A DNA stretch of 64,000 nt, taken from assembly GCA_032433765.1 (NCBI GenBank), contig JAVIAB010000073.1:58052565-58116564 (forward strand), given 5' to 3'. A program made the translations under genes and the position numbers. The stretch comes from Megaustenia siamemsis (Eukaryota; Mollusca; Gastropoda; Stylommatophora; Ariophantidae). The notes under the pieces were generated by a model, which did not search any database, had not been told where the DNA came from, and saw nothing but the letters and a program-made list of their open reading frames with translations. Shown piece after piece: positions 11,318 through 22,734 of this stretch (position 1 is its first letter; each line of letters begins with the position of its first letter).

Positions 11318-11650
11318 AGATGATTAAATGGGCAGATGGTGATCGTAAACCTGGGAGGGCCGACCATCTAATGGCAGAATCCCCCTACAGAAAAGACAAT
11401 CTGCTGCTTTGCAGAAAGATTGGGGACAATCAAAGGCTAAGGAAAGCAAACCTGAATAAAATGCTGGCTGAAGTCGGATGCACTGGGCCACTGGCGCAGA
11501 CCACAGTGCGACGTTTTAACATGTATTCAATCAGAGTGGATCTAACAGACTCTAATTATGATGTTCTGTCTGTGGGGTCTATCAATTCACTTAAACAGAC
11601 AGCTGTCTTCATGTGAGAACCTGGAATCCTACTCTGATTGAGTCTTGATC

Positions 11651-11711
<61 letters not shown>

Positions 11712-11721
11712 TGATTAAATG
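11318..11721 (+). mobile_element. Element C copy 2 with 13-bp TSD
   Basis: Exact TSD AGATGATTAAATG at 11318-11330 and 11709-11721. The insert (11331-11708) starts GGCAGATGGTGATCG and reads GRADHLMAESPYRKDNLL, then LRKANLNKMLAEVGCTGPLA, then joins SINSLKQTAVFM, homologous to the sequence after the RNase-H tail in the 33655 copy. It ends in (GA)n. It shares the internal deletion type of copy 1, so it may be a mobilised short form. Confidence 0.85.
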
Positions 11722-11769
11722 CACTTTCCGATAGTTTTCCTTAACAGTTTGGATGTTACTTTATATTTA

Positions 11770-12165
11770 GACCAAGCCGTTCAACTGTCTAGCTTTATTT
11801 TCTAAATCTCTCTCACTTTGTTTCAAACCAAGCCGTTCAACTGTCTAGCTTTATTTTCTAAATCTGTCTCACTTTGTTTCAAACCAAGCCGTTCAACTGT
11901 CTAGCTTTATTTTCTAAATCTGTCTCACTTTGTTTCAAACCAAGCCGTTCAACTGTCTAGCTTTATTTTCTAAATCTGTCTCACTTTGTTTCAAACCAAG
12001 CCGTTCAACTGTCTAGCTTTATTTTCTAAATCTGTCTCACTTTGTTTCAAACCAAGCCGTTCAACTGTCTAGCTTTATTTTCTAAATCTGTCTCACTTTG
12101 TTTCAAACCAAGCCGTTCAACTGTCTAGCTTTATTTTCTAAATCTGTCTCACTTTGTTTCAAAGT
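11770..12165. repeat. 56-bp minisatellite, 7 units
   Basis: The unit begins ACCAAGCCGTTCAACTGTCT and ends CTCACTTTGTTTCAA. Units are almost identical except CTCTCTC in the first versus CTGTCTC in the others, so amplification is recent. Confidence 0.97.
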
Positions 12166-12645
12166 TCTTTTTAACAAGATTTTCAAATCTTATCTTCATA
12201 TTATCACGGAAAGTAGATTGTTCCATTGTGACAGTTCTTATTCTATCTCAAAGTAGAAAATATTGCCAGTCACAAGAATATTGTATAATATCTTTAAACG
12301 TAGATTGTGACATGCACTTTGATCGTATGTTATGTGTGACAGCTTGCAAGAGTAGCTGATATATTTACATTTACCAGCCCCACTCTCTCATCTATTATCT
12401 ACCTATTCATTTATCCGTCAGAATGTCTGAGCGCATTTTATTCCAGGGAATGGATTCTCTATACAAATGATAAACATCAAAGTAAGCGTCATTTCGTCTG
12501 CGCATTTCTACGTTTGCATTCTCTCTCTCTCTCTGCGATCTTTGTATAGTCATGGGTCGCCTCAACTATAGAATTCACGACAACAACGTTAATGGGATTC
12601 CAATGGAATACCATCTTTCGGTAAGGGAAATGATGTGTTACAGGT
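12166..12645. other. Spacer, possible L-A 5' sequence
   Basis: No assigned feature. A short CT-rich run lies near 12521. The part just before 12690 may be 5' sequence of the L-A LINE. Confidence 0.35.
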
Positions 12646-12695
12646 GAAATTCGATCGTCTTCAATATACTGTAAGCAAGATAAAGATAAAACAGA

Positions 12696-13430
12696 CATTG
12701 AAAATAGGAACGTGGAACATAAGAATACTCATTGATAAGGGAAAACTGGAAAACATCAAACAGGAAATTAAACGGATGAATTTACATTTAATGGGTTGTG
12801 TAAAATGAGATACACTGGATCAGGGGAGATATATTCTGATGAATATAACATAATCTATTCTGGAGGTACTGAACACCAAAGAGGAATCGGTATTATCTTG
12901 GATGTAGAAAGAGCAAGAACAGTGAAAGGCTTTTGGGCAATATTTGACATAGTCCTTTTAGTGAAACTGAATGGAAAGCCAATAGATATTAATCTCATAC
13001 AAGTTTATGCACCAACAGCAGGCAGTCTGGAGGAAACAGTTGCTAAATTCCACGAAGAGTTAAATAAGGCACTTCGTGAATGCAAACCACATGAAAACAT
13101 CATAGTTCTAGGGGATCTCAACGCAAAAGTAGGAAATGAAGGAGTCGAGGAAGTAGTTGGTTTTTATGGTTTAGGCGAGAGGAATGAAAGAGGTGACAAA
13201 CTTACTGACTGGGCAAGAACACACAACATGATGATAGGAAACAACTGGTATAAGCAACATCCAAGAGGTTTGTGGATATGGAAGAGTCCAGGAGACATAG
13301 CACGTAATCAAATAGACTACATAACGATAAACAATAGATTTAGAAACTGTCTGGTGTGTGTGAAAACTAGACTAGGGGCAGATTGCAATAGTTTCATGTA
13401 CCAGTTGTGGGAAAGCTTAGAGTAATATTG
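12696..13430 (+). pseudogene. L-A endonuclease domain, broken
   Basis: The reading starts LKIGTWNIR near 12697 (N-terminal endonuclease motif), then frameshifts near 12800 where the catalytic-Glu motif should lie. A 209-codon open stretch follows. It carries IQVYAPTAG, VLGDLNAKVGNE (Asp/Asn catalytic motif, about 13108-13143) and NQIDYITINN (about 13309). The last motif, normally SDH, is destroyed by a one-base loss at about 13393 (GADCNS then a shifted frame). The enzyme nicks target DNA to prime reverse transcription; this copy cannot be functional. Confidence 0.85.
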
Positions 13431-14324
13431 AAAACAGAAAAAATGAGCCTTAGTTAATATCAAGTTAAATTTAGATTTACTTAAATCAGACAAGAGGTCA
13501 CACGACAAATATAACATCACAATTCAGAACCGGTACAATGCAGTAGAGGAGATACAAAGCATTGATGAACAGTGAGTAATGATAAAAGAATTAATGTAGC
13601 AAACATCAAAAGAGTTCATACCGCCAGTGAGAAGAAATTCAAGAAAGAAATGTATGACAATATTTTATAGCAAATGGATACAGGGAGATAAAATAAGGAT
13701 AATAAAGATGAGCATAATAGATTACACAAAGAAATTATTATAAAATATAATGAAGCAAAAGAAGCATGGCTAAAAGAGAGATGCAAAGGTCAAAGAAAGG
13801 AGAACTGTTGATTGATCAAGAAAACATAAGGAAACGATGTACAAAATACATTAATTTTAAAACTAGCTTTATAATACAAATAATAAACAAGACAAAGATG
13901 AATATAAATGCTGAACTCAAGAAACATTAAATAAATTTAACAATATAGGAAGCGAAACTAAATCAGATATGGAAAGAGACAGAAATAGCAGACAAGCTAA
14001 ATAAGTGATATCCCCAAACAAATACGTACATTAACAGGAAGAAAAACCACGAACAAACACTCCTTGCTTAAAATAAAAAGAAGGACGATTGTTCACAAAA
14101 CAGAGAAGCCTAGGGGAAAGAATGACAAATTGCACCAATGATCTCTAAGAGGATGAGCGACCAGAAGTAAACATTCAAGATAGCGAGACTTGACCTCCCA
14201 GACTTACATGAGCAAGAGAGGATGTTCAACATGAAAATAAGAAAATCACATTTACAAGTTGATACATTCAGAGAGAAAGTGTAACTCTATGTCAATTTGG
14301 ATTAGTAATAATAAAAAAATATAT

Positions 14325-15161
14325 AGAGTGTCATCTAAAACAGCGGATATATTAGATGATGTTGAGTGTCATCTACAACAGCGGATATATAAGATGATGA
14401 GTGTCATCTACAACAGCAGATATATTAGATGTTGAGTGTCATCTACAACAGCGGATATATTAGATGTTGAGTGTCATCTACAACAGCGGATATATTAGAT
14501 GTTGAGTGTCATCCACAACAGCGGATATATTAGATGTTGAGTGTCATCTACAACAACGGATATATAAGATGTTGAGTGTCATCTACAACAGCGGATATAT
14601 TAGATGTTGAGTGTCATCTACAACAGCGGATATATTAGATGTTGAGTGTCATCTACAACAGCGGATATATTAGATGTTGAGTGTCATCTGCAACAGTGGA
14701 TATATTAGATGTTGAGTGTCATCTACAACAGCGGATATATTAGATGTTGAGTGTCATCTACAACAGCAGATATATAAGATGTTGAGTGTCATCTACAACA
14801 GCGGATATATTAGATGTTGAGTGTCATCTACAACAGCGGATATATTAGATGTTGAGTGTCATCTACAACAGCAGATATATAAGATGTTGAGTGTCATCTA
14901 CAACAGCAGATATATAAGATGTTGAGTGTCATCTACAACAGCGGATATATTAGATGTTGAGTATCACCTACAACAGCGGATATTTAAGATGTTGAGTGTC
15001 ATCTACAACAGCGGATATATTAGATGTTGAGTGTCATCTACAACAGCGGATATATTAGATGTTGAGTGTCATCTGCAACAGTGGATATATTAGATGTTGA
15101 GTATCACCTACAACAGCGGATATATAAGATGTTGAGTGTCATCTACAACAGGGGATATATA
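14325..15161. repeat. 35-bp minisatellite, ~24 units
   Basis: The unit is GTTGAGTGTCATCTACAACA plus GCGGATATATTAGAT. AGATG and CATCT face each other across 8 nt in every unit, so each could form a short hairpin. In the L-A frame the unit contains an IYNSGYI-like reading that precedes the RT block immediately to its right. Confidence 0.97.
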
Positions 15162-15397
15162 CCAAATTATCTACTAAAATCTTCATCCGTAGTGCTACCT
15201 TTGAAATATGATGTTGGACTTGTTGGCAGGATGGATCATCACACAATAAATCTTATGAACGACACGACCAAAAATATTATTAAGAATCATCGTGCGAAGA
15301 GTGAGAAACAAAATCAACATCAAAATAGGGGCGACTATTCAGTAACAGAGCTGAACCTTGTCAGTGAATCGTAGCTAATAGTTTGCACAATGATCGG

Positions 15398-16378
15398 TTA
15401 ACCCTTTCCGTACGGGAGCTTTTTATCGATTCAACGGATGATATTTCAGAGATAACGTTTTTCATGGTTTTAAGAATCAATCTACATATTTATATTTATC
15501 TAATATATAACATATTATATATGAGTTGTTAGATAATTGAACAAGGTATTAGATTTCACCAATACCAAAATAATACAAGACCTGCAAAAAGAATATTATT
15601 TGATGCTGGTTTACACTAATCAAATTGTGAATGTGACGTACTATGCGGCGAAACGTACGGAAATGTTAGTCAGGTGGGATGTTGTCTAGTTTCAAGAGGC
15701 CTACTGTGAGATCGAGGGTGTTCATGTGAACTGGTTTATAATTTCACAAATTCACATTGCAGGAAGATCTTACAGTATATTGTTAGAAGTGCGACGGAGA
15801 TAATCCGACGTCTAACTGTGTTTCATATGTTCGGATTTGGGGTAAAAAAAAAACAATGTCCTAACATCATCAACCGCTTTACATTAAAAAAAAAATATGG
15901 CAATCATGATTTTCAGGAGACATGTGAACTTCCGGTCAATATGGTGGATAGGTGGCAGGTACACCATTAAAGGTTATATCTGAAAAGTGTTCCTTGTTGC
16001 AGTTTCCTCATATTCCAAGTCCGGCTTGATGCAGGAGCTGGTGAGTTAAGTGCTCTGTGCACACCGTGAGCTCTGCGTTTCATCCGTTTTGATCGTGTTT
16101 CGATGTTCCGACTGTTTACGATAAATGATGATATCTTATGACGAGGAACAGATGGCTGTGTTCACTTTCTGTGCGGTTTCGCCTTATATATTTTGACATG
16201 TGCTGAGACTGCTAAGATGTGGGACTACAGCTACCTTTCTTTGTTTGGGAGAAGAGATATTAATGTGAATGATTCTATTGGCACGCGCGGTTGAGCAATT
16301 ATGGATTTTAATTCTCTTGCAGTGATACCGGGGTCTTCCATAACCATAACCATAACCATAACGTACGGAAAGAGTTAA
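15398..16378. mobile_element. TTAA-flanked piggyBac-like MITE, split by repeat B
   Basis: TTAA at 15398-15401 is followed by CCCTTTCCGTACGG. The right end reads CGTACGGAAAGAG followed by TTAA at 16375-16378. The ends are inverted repeats (one mismatch over 13 bp) and TTAA is the piggyBac target duplication. Without the repeat B insertion the element is about 270 bp, with no coding capacity. Its superfamily is inferred from TTAA and the CCCTTT terminus only. Confidence 0.7.
15653..16371 (+). mobile_element. Repeat B, best complete copy, with TSD
   Basis: Exact 11-bp TSD ACGTACGGAAA at 15653-15663 and 16361-16371. The insert (15664-16360, 697 bp) ends in (CCATAA)n. The tail and TSD indicate retrotransposition. 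The sequence has stops in all frames. No tRNA-like promoter boxes or RT motifs were recognised, so it may be a non-autonomous element or a LINE 3' end. Confidence 0.8.
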
Positions 16379-16453
16379 GAACTATCCATATCCTACTCCA
16401 CTTCTTCGCGGTGTCCCTTTAAACAGACTAACCGGTCTAGTCTGGTTAAGTAA

Positions 16454-16556
16454 GTTGGAACAGAGAGAGAACGAAAACCCGCTACTCTAATATGCCATGC
16501 TAAAGTTGGAACAGAGAGAGAACGAAAACCCGCTACTCTAATATGCCATGCTAAAG
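16454..16556. repeat. 51-bp direct duplication
   Basis: Two identical copies of GTTGGAACAGAGAGAGAACG through CATGCTAAA, followed by a partial third start. Confidence 0.9.
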
Positions 16557-16905
16557 TTGGAAGTGTTGGACCAAAAGACTCAAATGTCGCAGTTCCACTG
16601 AAACCATAACGCTTAAACGCCGACTTAAGTCCTTTTAAGGGTGAATAGCGAAGAAATCTATTCTTTTAGTCATCGGATGAACGCAAGCAAGCAATATTCA
16701 CATATAAATTAGTGGTAAACAATGTAAATCCATTGAAGGCAATTGACACACATGCCAAAAATAAGACCATTAATATAAGTAAAATAGATCTGTACTTATA
16801 TTTTATAGACTACAGAAAGACAGTTAAGATCAGTGTCAAATAGCATCCAGCATAAGACTAATATTTTACCAAACGACTGAATAATGTTTGGCCAAGACGC
16901 CAAAG

Positions 16906-16956
<51 letters not shown>

Positions 16957-17647
16957 CCACACAGAAAAACACTTGACAAAGTAGAGTCCCAAGATATAAC
17001 ACAATTTTTAAAAGTATACACGTTGACAATACAAATATGAAAATAACAAAACATGTAGAGATAAAGATAGTTCCATGGCAAGTGCCACTAAGCCTTATTG
17101 TCTTCATTGTAATTAAGCGCCAGGTTCAAGAGGTGGGCAGCCAGTTCTCGTCCTAACAGCTTTTCATGTTCAGAGAATATCATCTTGGGTACTCATTTAA
17201 AGTGGTTGTAGCCTTTTAGATAGGACACGTTTTTAATGACTCGACTGGCATTTAAACCAAAAACATTGAGGTCGACAGGCTAGTGCATTAACCACAGTTG
17301 CATCGGGCTCTCAAAAGTAAATGTACTGGCAACGAAAAGAATGAATTGAAATCTGGAGGTCAACCGGGAAAAAATAAAATAAGTAGATTGATTTCATTGC
17401 TGGAGAGAAATTAAATAGATTTCCCTGAGTGACTAAGCCAGAAGAAGTCGAATGCTAACAGAATATATCCTTTAGCACCCTCACTAACGTTTGGAAGGAA
17501 GCTGTTGTCGGTCTTCCAGGCATTTTGATTCTGCCGAGCATTTCCTATTGTGGTTAAATTTGTCATTATTGTAATGATAGATTCAACAGCAAAATGAACA
17601 AGTACAATTTATTTCGTGGGACATACCTCTTTTCTTTTGGGTCTTTT
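16557..17647. other. Mostly unassigned, with (TA)n
   Basis: Contains a (TA)n tract at about 16905-16954. A possible RT scrap, YFIDYRKT, near 16798-16825 is too short to call. Otherwise nothing is recognised. Confidence 0.5.
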
Positions 17648-18039
17648 ATCTTCTACCTTAAATCACTGGAGTCTGTAGAAATGTGGTTTTACAGAAGAAT
17701 GTTGTGATTACCATGGACAGCTAAGAAGAGTAATGAAGATGTTCTGAGAGAGGTCAAAGTGAAAAGAGAACTAATTTCCAATATTGGGAAGAAACAATCA
17801 TCATTTGTTGGCCATGTAATGAGAAGAGAACAACTGGAATATTTTGTAATAACTGGAAAAATTGAGGGACGAAGAGATAGAGGGAAGCAAAGAGAAAAAC
17901 TAACAAACAGCTTAAGAGAATGGCTTGGCAGAAGATCAACAACAGAAATGATAAATAGCTGCCGAGATCGAAAGTTGTGGAGAGACATGATCACCTACGC
18001 AAGCAGGCCCAGTACTTGATGATGATGATCTTCTACTTT
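17648..18039 (+). mobile_element. L-A LINE 3' copy with TSD
   Basis: TSD ATCTTCTACCTT / ATCTTCTACTTT (one mismatch) at 17648-17659 and 18028-18039. The 368-bp insert encodes EMWFYRRML at its 5' end, then NIGKKQSSFVGHVMRREQLE (about 17780) and the terminal DMITYASRPST and (GAT)n tail. An 86-codon stretch is open at 17759-18019. 5'-truncated. Confidence 0.9.
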
Positions 18040-18194
18040 ATTATTCCGTTCACTTTTGAATATTTTGAACAATTTATTTATTTCATATGCAAGATACACA
18101 TTATCAAACTTTCAACAATCTTTAATCTATATTTGTATTTATTACATTCCATAAACTTTTTTTCTATATCGCTAGTTTTGGGTTATGAATATTC

Positions 18195-18430
18195 ACATTT
18201 AGTACGTGCGGCTAAACCCACGTTTCCGCTGGCTGAAAAGCTGACGTACGGTGTTCGAAGCCCGCGGTAGACAGAAAGAATTTTTTCTATCGGGGGTGAA
18301 ATAAAAATCCTGAGTCGCACACGTCGTGGCGACTGCTTGACCAAGCGGCCTTTATCCCTCTGGTTCTATCGTTGCCCCCCGACATACACCAGCAATGGTA
18401 CTATGTGTCGTAAAGATAAAGATAGTAACG
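18195..18430 (+). mobile_element. Possible tRNA-derived SINE
   Basis: A GC-richer island in AT-rich DNA. GGTGTTCGAAGCCC near 18250 resembles a box B and ACGTGCGGCTAAACCC a degenerate box A, and the end is (AAAGATA)-like. It is a single copy in the window, so this rests on the promoter-like boxes only. Confidence 0.35.
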
Positions 18431-18893
18431 CTGCATTATCGGAGAACTAATTTGACTGAGCTGAACTACTACATCACGAGCACGAGTTCACGAATCTCTC
18501 ATTGCTGAAGAGTTCACTGACCTATCATTAGAAACTGGCTCGCCGAAATGTCCCTGTTCTGCTTCGTGGAAAATTTCCCGGGAATAATTGGAGGCTTTTC
18601 TATTTCTTTCCTTGGACGTCGACACTTATGTTTAATTTAGCCGCGACAAATTTCCTATAATTGAGAAAACGGCAAAATGGAAGAAGTACTTATTTCTCTG
18701 AAAAAATTGCGAAGATTTCTTGTGTTCCGTTTTTGTGTGTCTTACGGTACAATCATTATGTTCTATTTACGAGAACAAAAATAATTTATTTCATCCACCA
18801 AAACTGGGTTTCACAACTACTATTTTAAAAATATTTTCGTGAGTGGTTCTCAAGCTGTATAAACACTGGCCTATCTTTGTTCCTTTCATGTGC
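18431..18893. other. No recognisable feature
   Basis: No motif, repeat or persuasive open frame. Confidence 0.4.
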
Positions 18894-19568
18894 GAATTAG
18901 TATATCATCATCATCATTAAGTACCGGGCCTGCTGGCGTAGGTGATCATGTCTCTCCACAAAATTCGATCACGACAGTTATTTATCATTTCTGTTGTTGA
19001 CCTTCTGCCAAACCATTCTCTTAAGCTGTCAGGTATCTTTTCTCTTTACTTCTCTGTATCTCTTCGTCCCTCAATTTTCCCAGTTGTTACAATATATTCC
19101 AGTTCTTCTCTTCTCATTACATGGCCAAACAATGATGATTGTCTCTTCCTAATATTTGAAATTAGCTCTTTTTTTTTTCTTTGACCTCTTTCAGAACGTT
19201 TTCATTACTCTTCTTAGTTGTCCATGATATTCTCAACATTCTTCTGTAAAACCACATTTCTACAGAATCAAGTGATTTTCTTGTCTGTTGTCCTATTGTC
19301 CATGATTCACATCCATATGTTAAGACTGGCTCTACATAACATTTAAGAACTCTTTTTCTTGTTTCTATTGTAAAAAATGGATTGCATAGTATTTTCCTCA
19401 TTAGCTGCTTTTGCCTGAGCCATTCTGCATCTCACCTCTGTTGTACATCTTCCGTCTGAGGTTACCAACGTTCCCAAATATTTAAATTCATTTACCTGTT
19501 TTAATATTATTCCACTTGTCTTTATTTTGCACTGAGGTGATGTCTTTTTCTTTGTTGAATTAGTATAT
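18894..19568 (-). mobile_element. L-A LINE 3' copy with exact TSD
   Basis: TSD GAATTAGTATAT at 18894-18905 and 19557-19568. The minus-strand insert (651 bp) reads NEFKYLGTLVTSDGRCTTEV, then LTYGCESWTIGQQTRKSLDS, then EMWFYRRMLRISWTTKKSNE, and on to the terminal block and a (GAT)n tail. It is the best TSD-bounded view of the L-A segment just after the RT. Frameshifts near 19160 and 19350. Confidence 0.92.
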
Positions 19569-20000
19569 AGCCATGCAATAAAATAAAATAAAAAACATGA
19601 TAATACAGAGTGCAATGATGATGACCCGGAAGTAACTGTCATTTCCAGCGTTGCCATTGACTCCTAGTATTGAACTAAAGAGTAAGTTCGTCGATAAACA
19701 AGCATCTACTCTTTCATTAAATCGCTGAATTAATTTGTCTTATTTGGTTCATAAAAGCAAAACACACTTTTTTTGTTAAATGCACATCAATGAAAGAATA
19801 AAGTAATAGGTAGAGACTATTGTTTAACTAAGATTTAATGACACATTAATGGCTTTGATTTCAATACTTTTATCGTAAAACTGGATAAAGATAACGACCG
19901 ATTATAAACATATACAAAAATTAAGGGATGACGTTTTATATATAATTTCTACCACAAATTGGTTTGAACGGAACCACAACCACATCCAATAAAATAAAAC
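19569..20000. other. No recognisable feature
   Basis: AT-rich, without assigned elements. Confidence 0.4.
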
Positions 20001-20087
20001 AATGGCCAATAAAACAAAGCAGAATGGCGCTCCGTGGTAGCCAACCTTCGTTGCAGAGACGGCACTCGATGATGATGAATGGCCAAT
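20001..20087 (+). mobile_element. 67-bp L-B LINE retrocopy with TSD
   Basis: Exact TSD AATGGCCAAT at 20001-20010 and 20078-20087 bounds only 67 bp, which read KAEWRSVVANLRCRDGTR, a stop and (GAT)n. This is the extreme 3' end of L-B (compare 52021-52653). Confidence 0.85.
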
Positions 20088-20446
20088 TACAACCCTGTCT
20101 AGGCTGCGTGCTGATTCATCATTCCACTGAAAGTTGTATGGTTGTCTTGGCAACCGTCTGTAGCGTTTAGTTTTGACAGGAAATAAACTCGGTTGGCTGA
20201 GCGTTAAAAGTTATATTAGAAGTGATAATTTGTTCTCACTACTTGTGAGTTGTTAATTTGAACATATGGATACATATGTTTCGTTGTAGTCATACAATAC
20301 TGCAAATAAAGGACGCTTTATCAGCTTATGTTTTCTGAAATTCAAACGGTTTGAATTAACACAAGTGAAGGGAGTAACTAGTCACGTCTGGACCTCAAAA
20401 ATGTCCACTGCCATTTTATAGATAAACCTGTCAGCAAACATAATAG

Positions 20447-20588
20447 CATGACGTCATCGGTCAAGGTTCACATTTATGAGCAGCAGATGAATGCGTGACG
20501 TCATCGGTCAAGGTTCACATTTACGAGCAGCAGATGAATGCGTGACGTCATCGGTCAAGGTTCACGTTTACGAGCAGCAGATGAATGA
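20447..20588. repeat. 47-bp repeat x3 with TGACGTCA
   Basis: Three 47-bp units, each carrying the palindrome TGACGTCA (20449, 20496, 20543) followed by TCGGTCAAGGTTCAC and GAGCAGCAGATGAAT. TGACGTCA is the consensus full CRE site bound by CREB/ATF proteins. No promoter or gene was recognised beside it. Confidence 0.9.
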
Positions 20589-20764
20589 AAGAATCCTACC
20601 GCAGCAGCCCCCACTCTCAAAGCTAAACATAGACGTCGCTAAAGATGGCTGTGTCTTATAGAGAGTATAATGTTAGTGTACCGTTTCTTGTTTACCCACG
20701 CCGATTTTTTAGGCAATGTCAGCAACACGCCAGTACTGTTTTTCTCCAGACAAATATATAGTAC

Positions 20765-21032
20765 CTGTTTACGGCTAAAAAAAAATAAAGTAAAGAGCCC
20801 CCGTCACACCAAGTGGCGTATAGGGAATATGGTGTCAGTGACCATAATTTTTACAGACCTTTGGAACATGATTTTTGGGGTAATGTGGTCAGTATTACGC
20901 TCTACATTCCCAGAAAAAAAATCTGGTACCCATTTAAGGTTGGGTGATTCGATCAGGTTCGAACTCGACTTTTTGTCCTTAGTAGTCCGATTCACTAACC
21001 ACTGATCTATCGCGGCTCTGCTGTTTAAGGCT
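20765..21032 (-). mobile_element. SINE-A with 12-bp TSD
   Basis: TSD CTGTTTACGGCT / CTGTTTAAGGCT at 20765-20776 and 21021-21032. In reverse orientation it has the tRNA-like head ATAGATCAGTGGTTAGTGAA (box A), box B GGTTCGAACC (near 20955), a body with the ATGGGTACC core, and the T-rich end. RNA polymerase III would transcribe such an element. Confidence 0.9.
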
Positions 21033-21090
21033 TGCTTAACTTAAAAGCCGATGATGGAAATTAAACCTGACCTCTTTTCTTGAACTAATC

Positions 21091-21297
21091 GTTAACTATG
21101 TTTATGTGAGGCCCCGGTATCAATACAAACGAATTAAAATCCATAATTGCTCAACCGCCAGTGTCAGTGGAATCATCCGAATTACTAACTCATCTCTCAA
21201 AACAAAGAAAGGTAGTTGTAGTCTCCATCATAACTGTCTCAGAACACGCCAAAAGACAAGGCGAAACTGAACAGAAAGTGAACAATTTGTTAACTAA
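21091..21297 (-). mobile_element. Repeat B, 5'-truncated, short TSD
   Basis: Contains the 3' part of repeat B in reverse (CGGTATCAATACAAACGAAT, TAATTGCTCAACCGCC, GGAATCATCCGAATTA). A likely TSD GTTAACTA lies at 21091 and 21290. The (CCATAA) tail is absent here. Confidence 0.65.
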
Positions 21298-22168
21298 TTG
21301 ATGTTATCTTCTACCGTGTCTTCCCGAACCAACATATTAATGCCTATCGTCAATCATTGGACAATACCCGGAGTTTGGAAGTAAAACAAAATAATAAAAA
21401 AAACAATACATATTAGTGAAAAGTGCAAACTGAAACAACATAAGGTAGTTAGAGATAAAAAATATGGCGAAACTATATTGTCAAAAGCAAAACAGCTAGT
21501 GAGAAAACCAATATAAAACTAATATTTTAATATAAATTATTATTTAAAACAAGACATTAAATAAAACAGGAAGGCTAGAAAATTTTGAATTTAAAAAAAA
21601 TAATTACCAATGAAAACGATATTAGCGAATTTATTTATGAAATAATTGCACACATTTCTATATTAATCATTTAACAAATTCGCAAATAAAAAAAAAATTT
21701 AATTAACTACCCCTCAAAATGGAAACGGAGAACTGCAAGAACAGAAGCAGCAGATTAAAAAAAAAAAACGAATTAAAAATAATAATAAATAGGAAATTTG
21801 CAAAAATAAGAAGGAGACTAATTTAAAAAAAACAAACAAATTAAAACAATCCTTGTAAATTCCAAAGTTTAAATACAAGTAAAGTTGAAAATCAATCAAT
21901 TGATAAAAACAGTGAATGCCAAAAAATATACCTCAACAACTGTCCTTCCACCCCGCAACAATAAATTCAATTGCAATCATTCAACGAACAAGTGAATGCT
22001 AAAAACACTAGCAAATGGAAAAAAAAGCTCTAAATAACAAGAAGTGGATTTCCAGCAAGTTTGCAAATGCCATAAATAACGACTTAAATGTTGGAGATAA
22101 AGCAGTCAAAATGTTCATATCAATGTTTAGACAAAACAGTTAATTAAAATAAGAATAAAGAATATCCT

Positions 22169-22221
<53 letters not shown>

Positions 22222-22734
22222 TTAATAATAATAATAATAATAATATCTCTTAAAGAATGTAGTGACTTGCGAAAAAAGTAACTAGTTTGAACAACAATCT
22301 TTTTAAAAAAAATAACGGAATAAAAATTATAAACAAGTAAAATAAAAAAAACAAACAATTGCTGTTTTCAAAATACCACAATTAAGGGGGAAAAATATAA
22401 AATTATCTCAAAATTGTAATATCAAATATTCAACAACAAAAAAGCTAATTAAAAATGAATTAAAAAATCGAAAGAATATGGAGTTAAAAAGAAAATTAAT
22501 GAGTTATGGTGTGCAATAAAGGCTCGGTGCTGATTAAGAATACTAAGAACACTAATAGCATCAAGAACGCTAAGAACATTAAGAACACTAAGAACATTAC
22601 GAATATTAAGAACGCAAAGAACATTAAACACTAAGAACAAATTTTCTGCTTTGGGGGCGTGGGGGGTGGGGGGTCCAGATGTATTAAACCATAGTAATAG
22701 CCTCCGTCAGTCATAGTGATTATGGATTTTTCAG
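21298..22734. other. AT-rich DNA with simple repeats
   Basis: Contains an (AAT)n tract at about 22174-22243 and a decayed 9-bp repeat, AAGAACACT-like, at about 22535-22635. A G-run is near 22655-22675. No gene or element was identified. Confidence 0.6.

Larger units (their letters stand above)
12646..15380 (+). mobile_element. L-A LINE, longest copy (EN to RT start)
   Basis: Ordered blocks are an apurinic-type endonuclease (about 12696-13430), a Lys/Glu-rich linker with recognisable phrases such as YNEAKEAWLKERCKG (about 13751), and the N-terminal RT segment YLLKSSSVVLPLKYD (about 15155-15200) and INLMNDTTKNIIKNH. A 35-bp tandem array lies between linker and RT. The layout is that of EN-RT LINEs lacking RNase H (RTE-like). 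The RT palm is missing and many stops are present. Confidence 0.75.

Noticed and set aside
16770..16870. RT motif (YFIDYRKT)
   Set aside because: Only about eight residues match and neighbours do not continue the domain.
20449..20550. Promoter assignment from CRE palindromes
   Set aside because: No TATA box, initiator or downstream gene seen; kept only as a finding.
22655..22680. G-quadruplex-like G run
   Set aside because: The runs (GGGGGCGTGGGGGGTGGGGGG) could fold, but there is no context to support a function.
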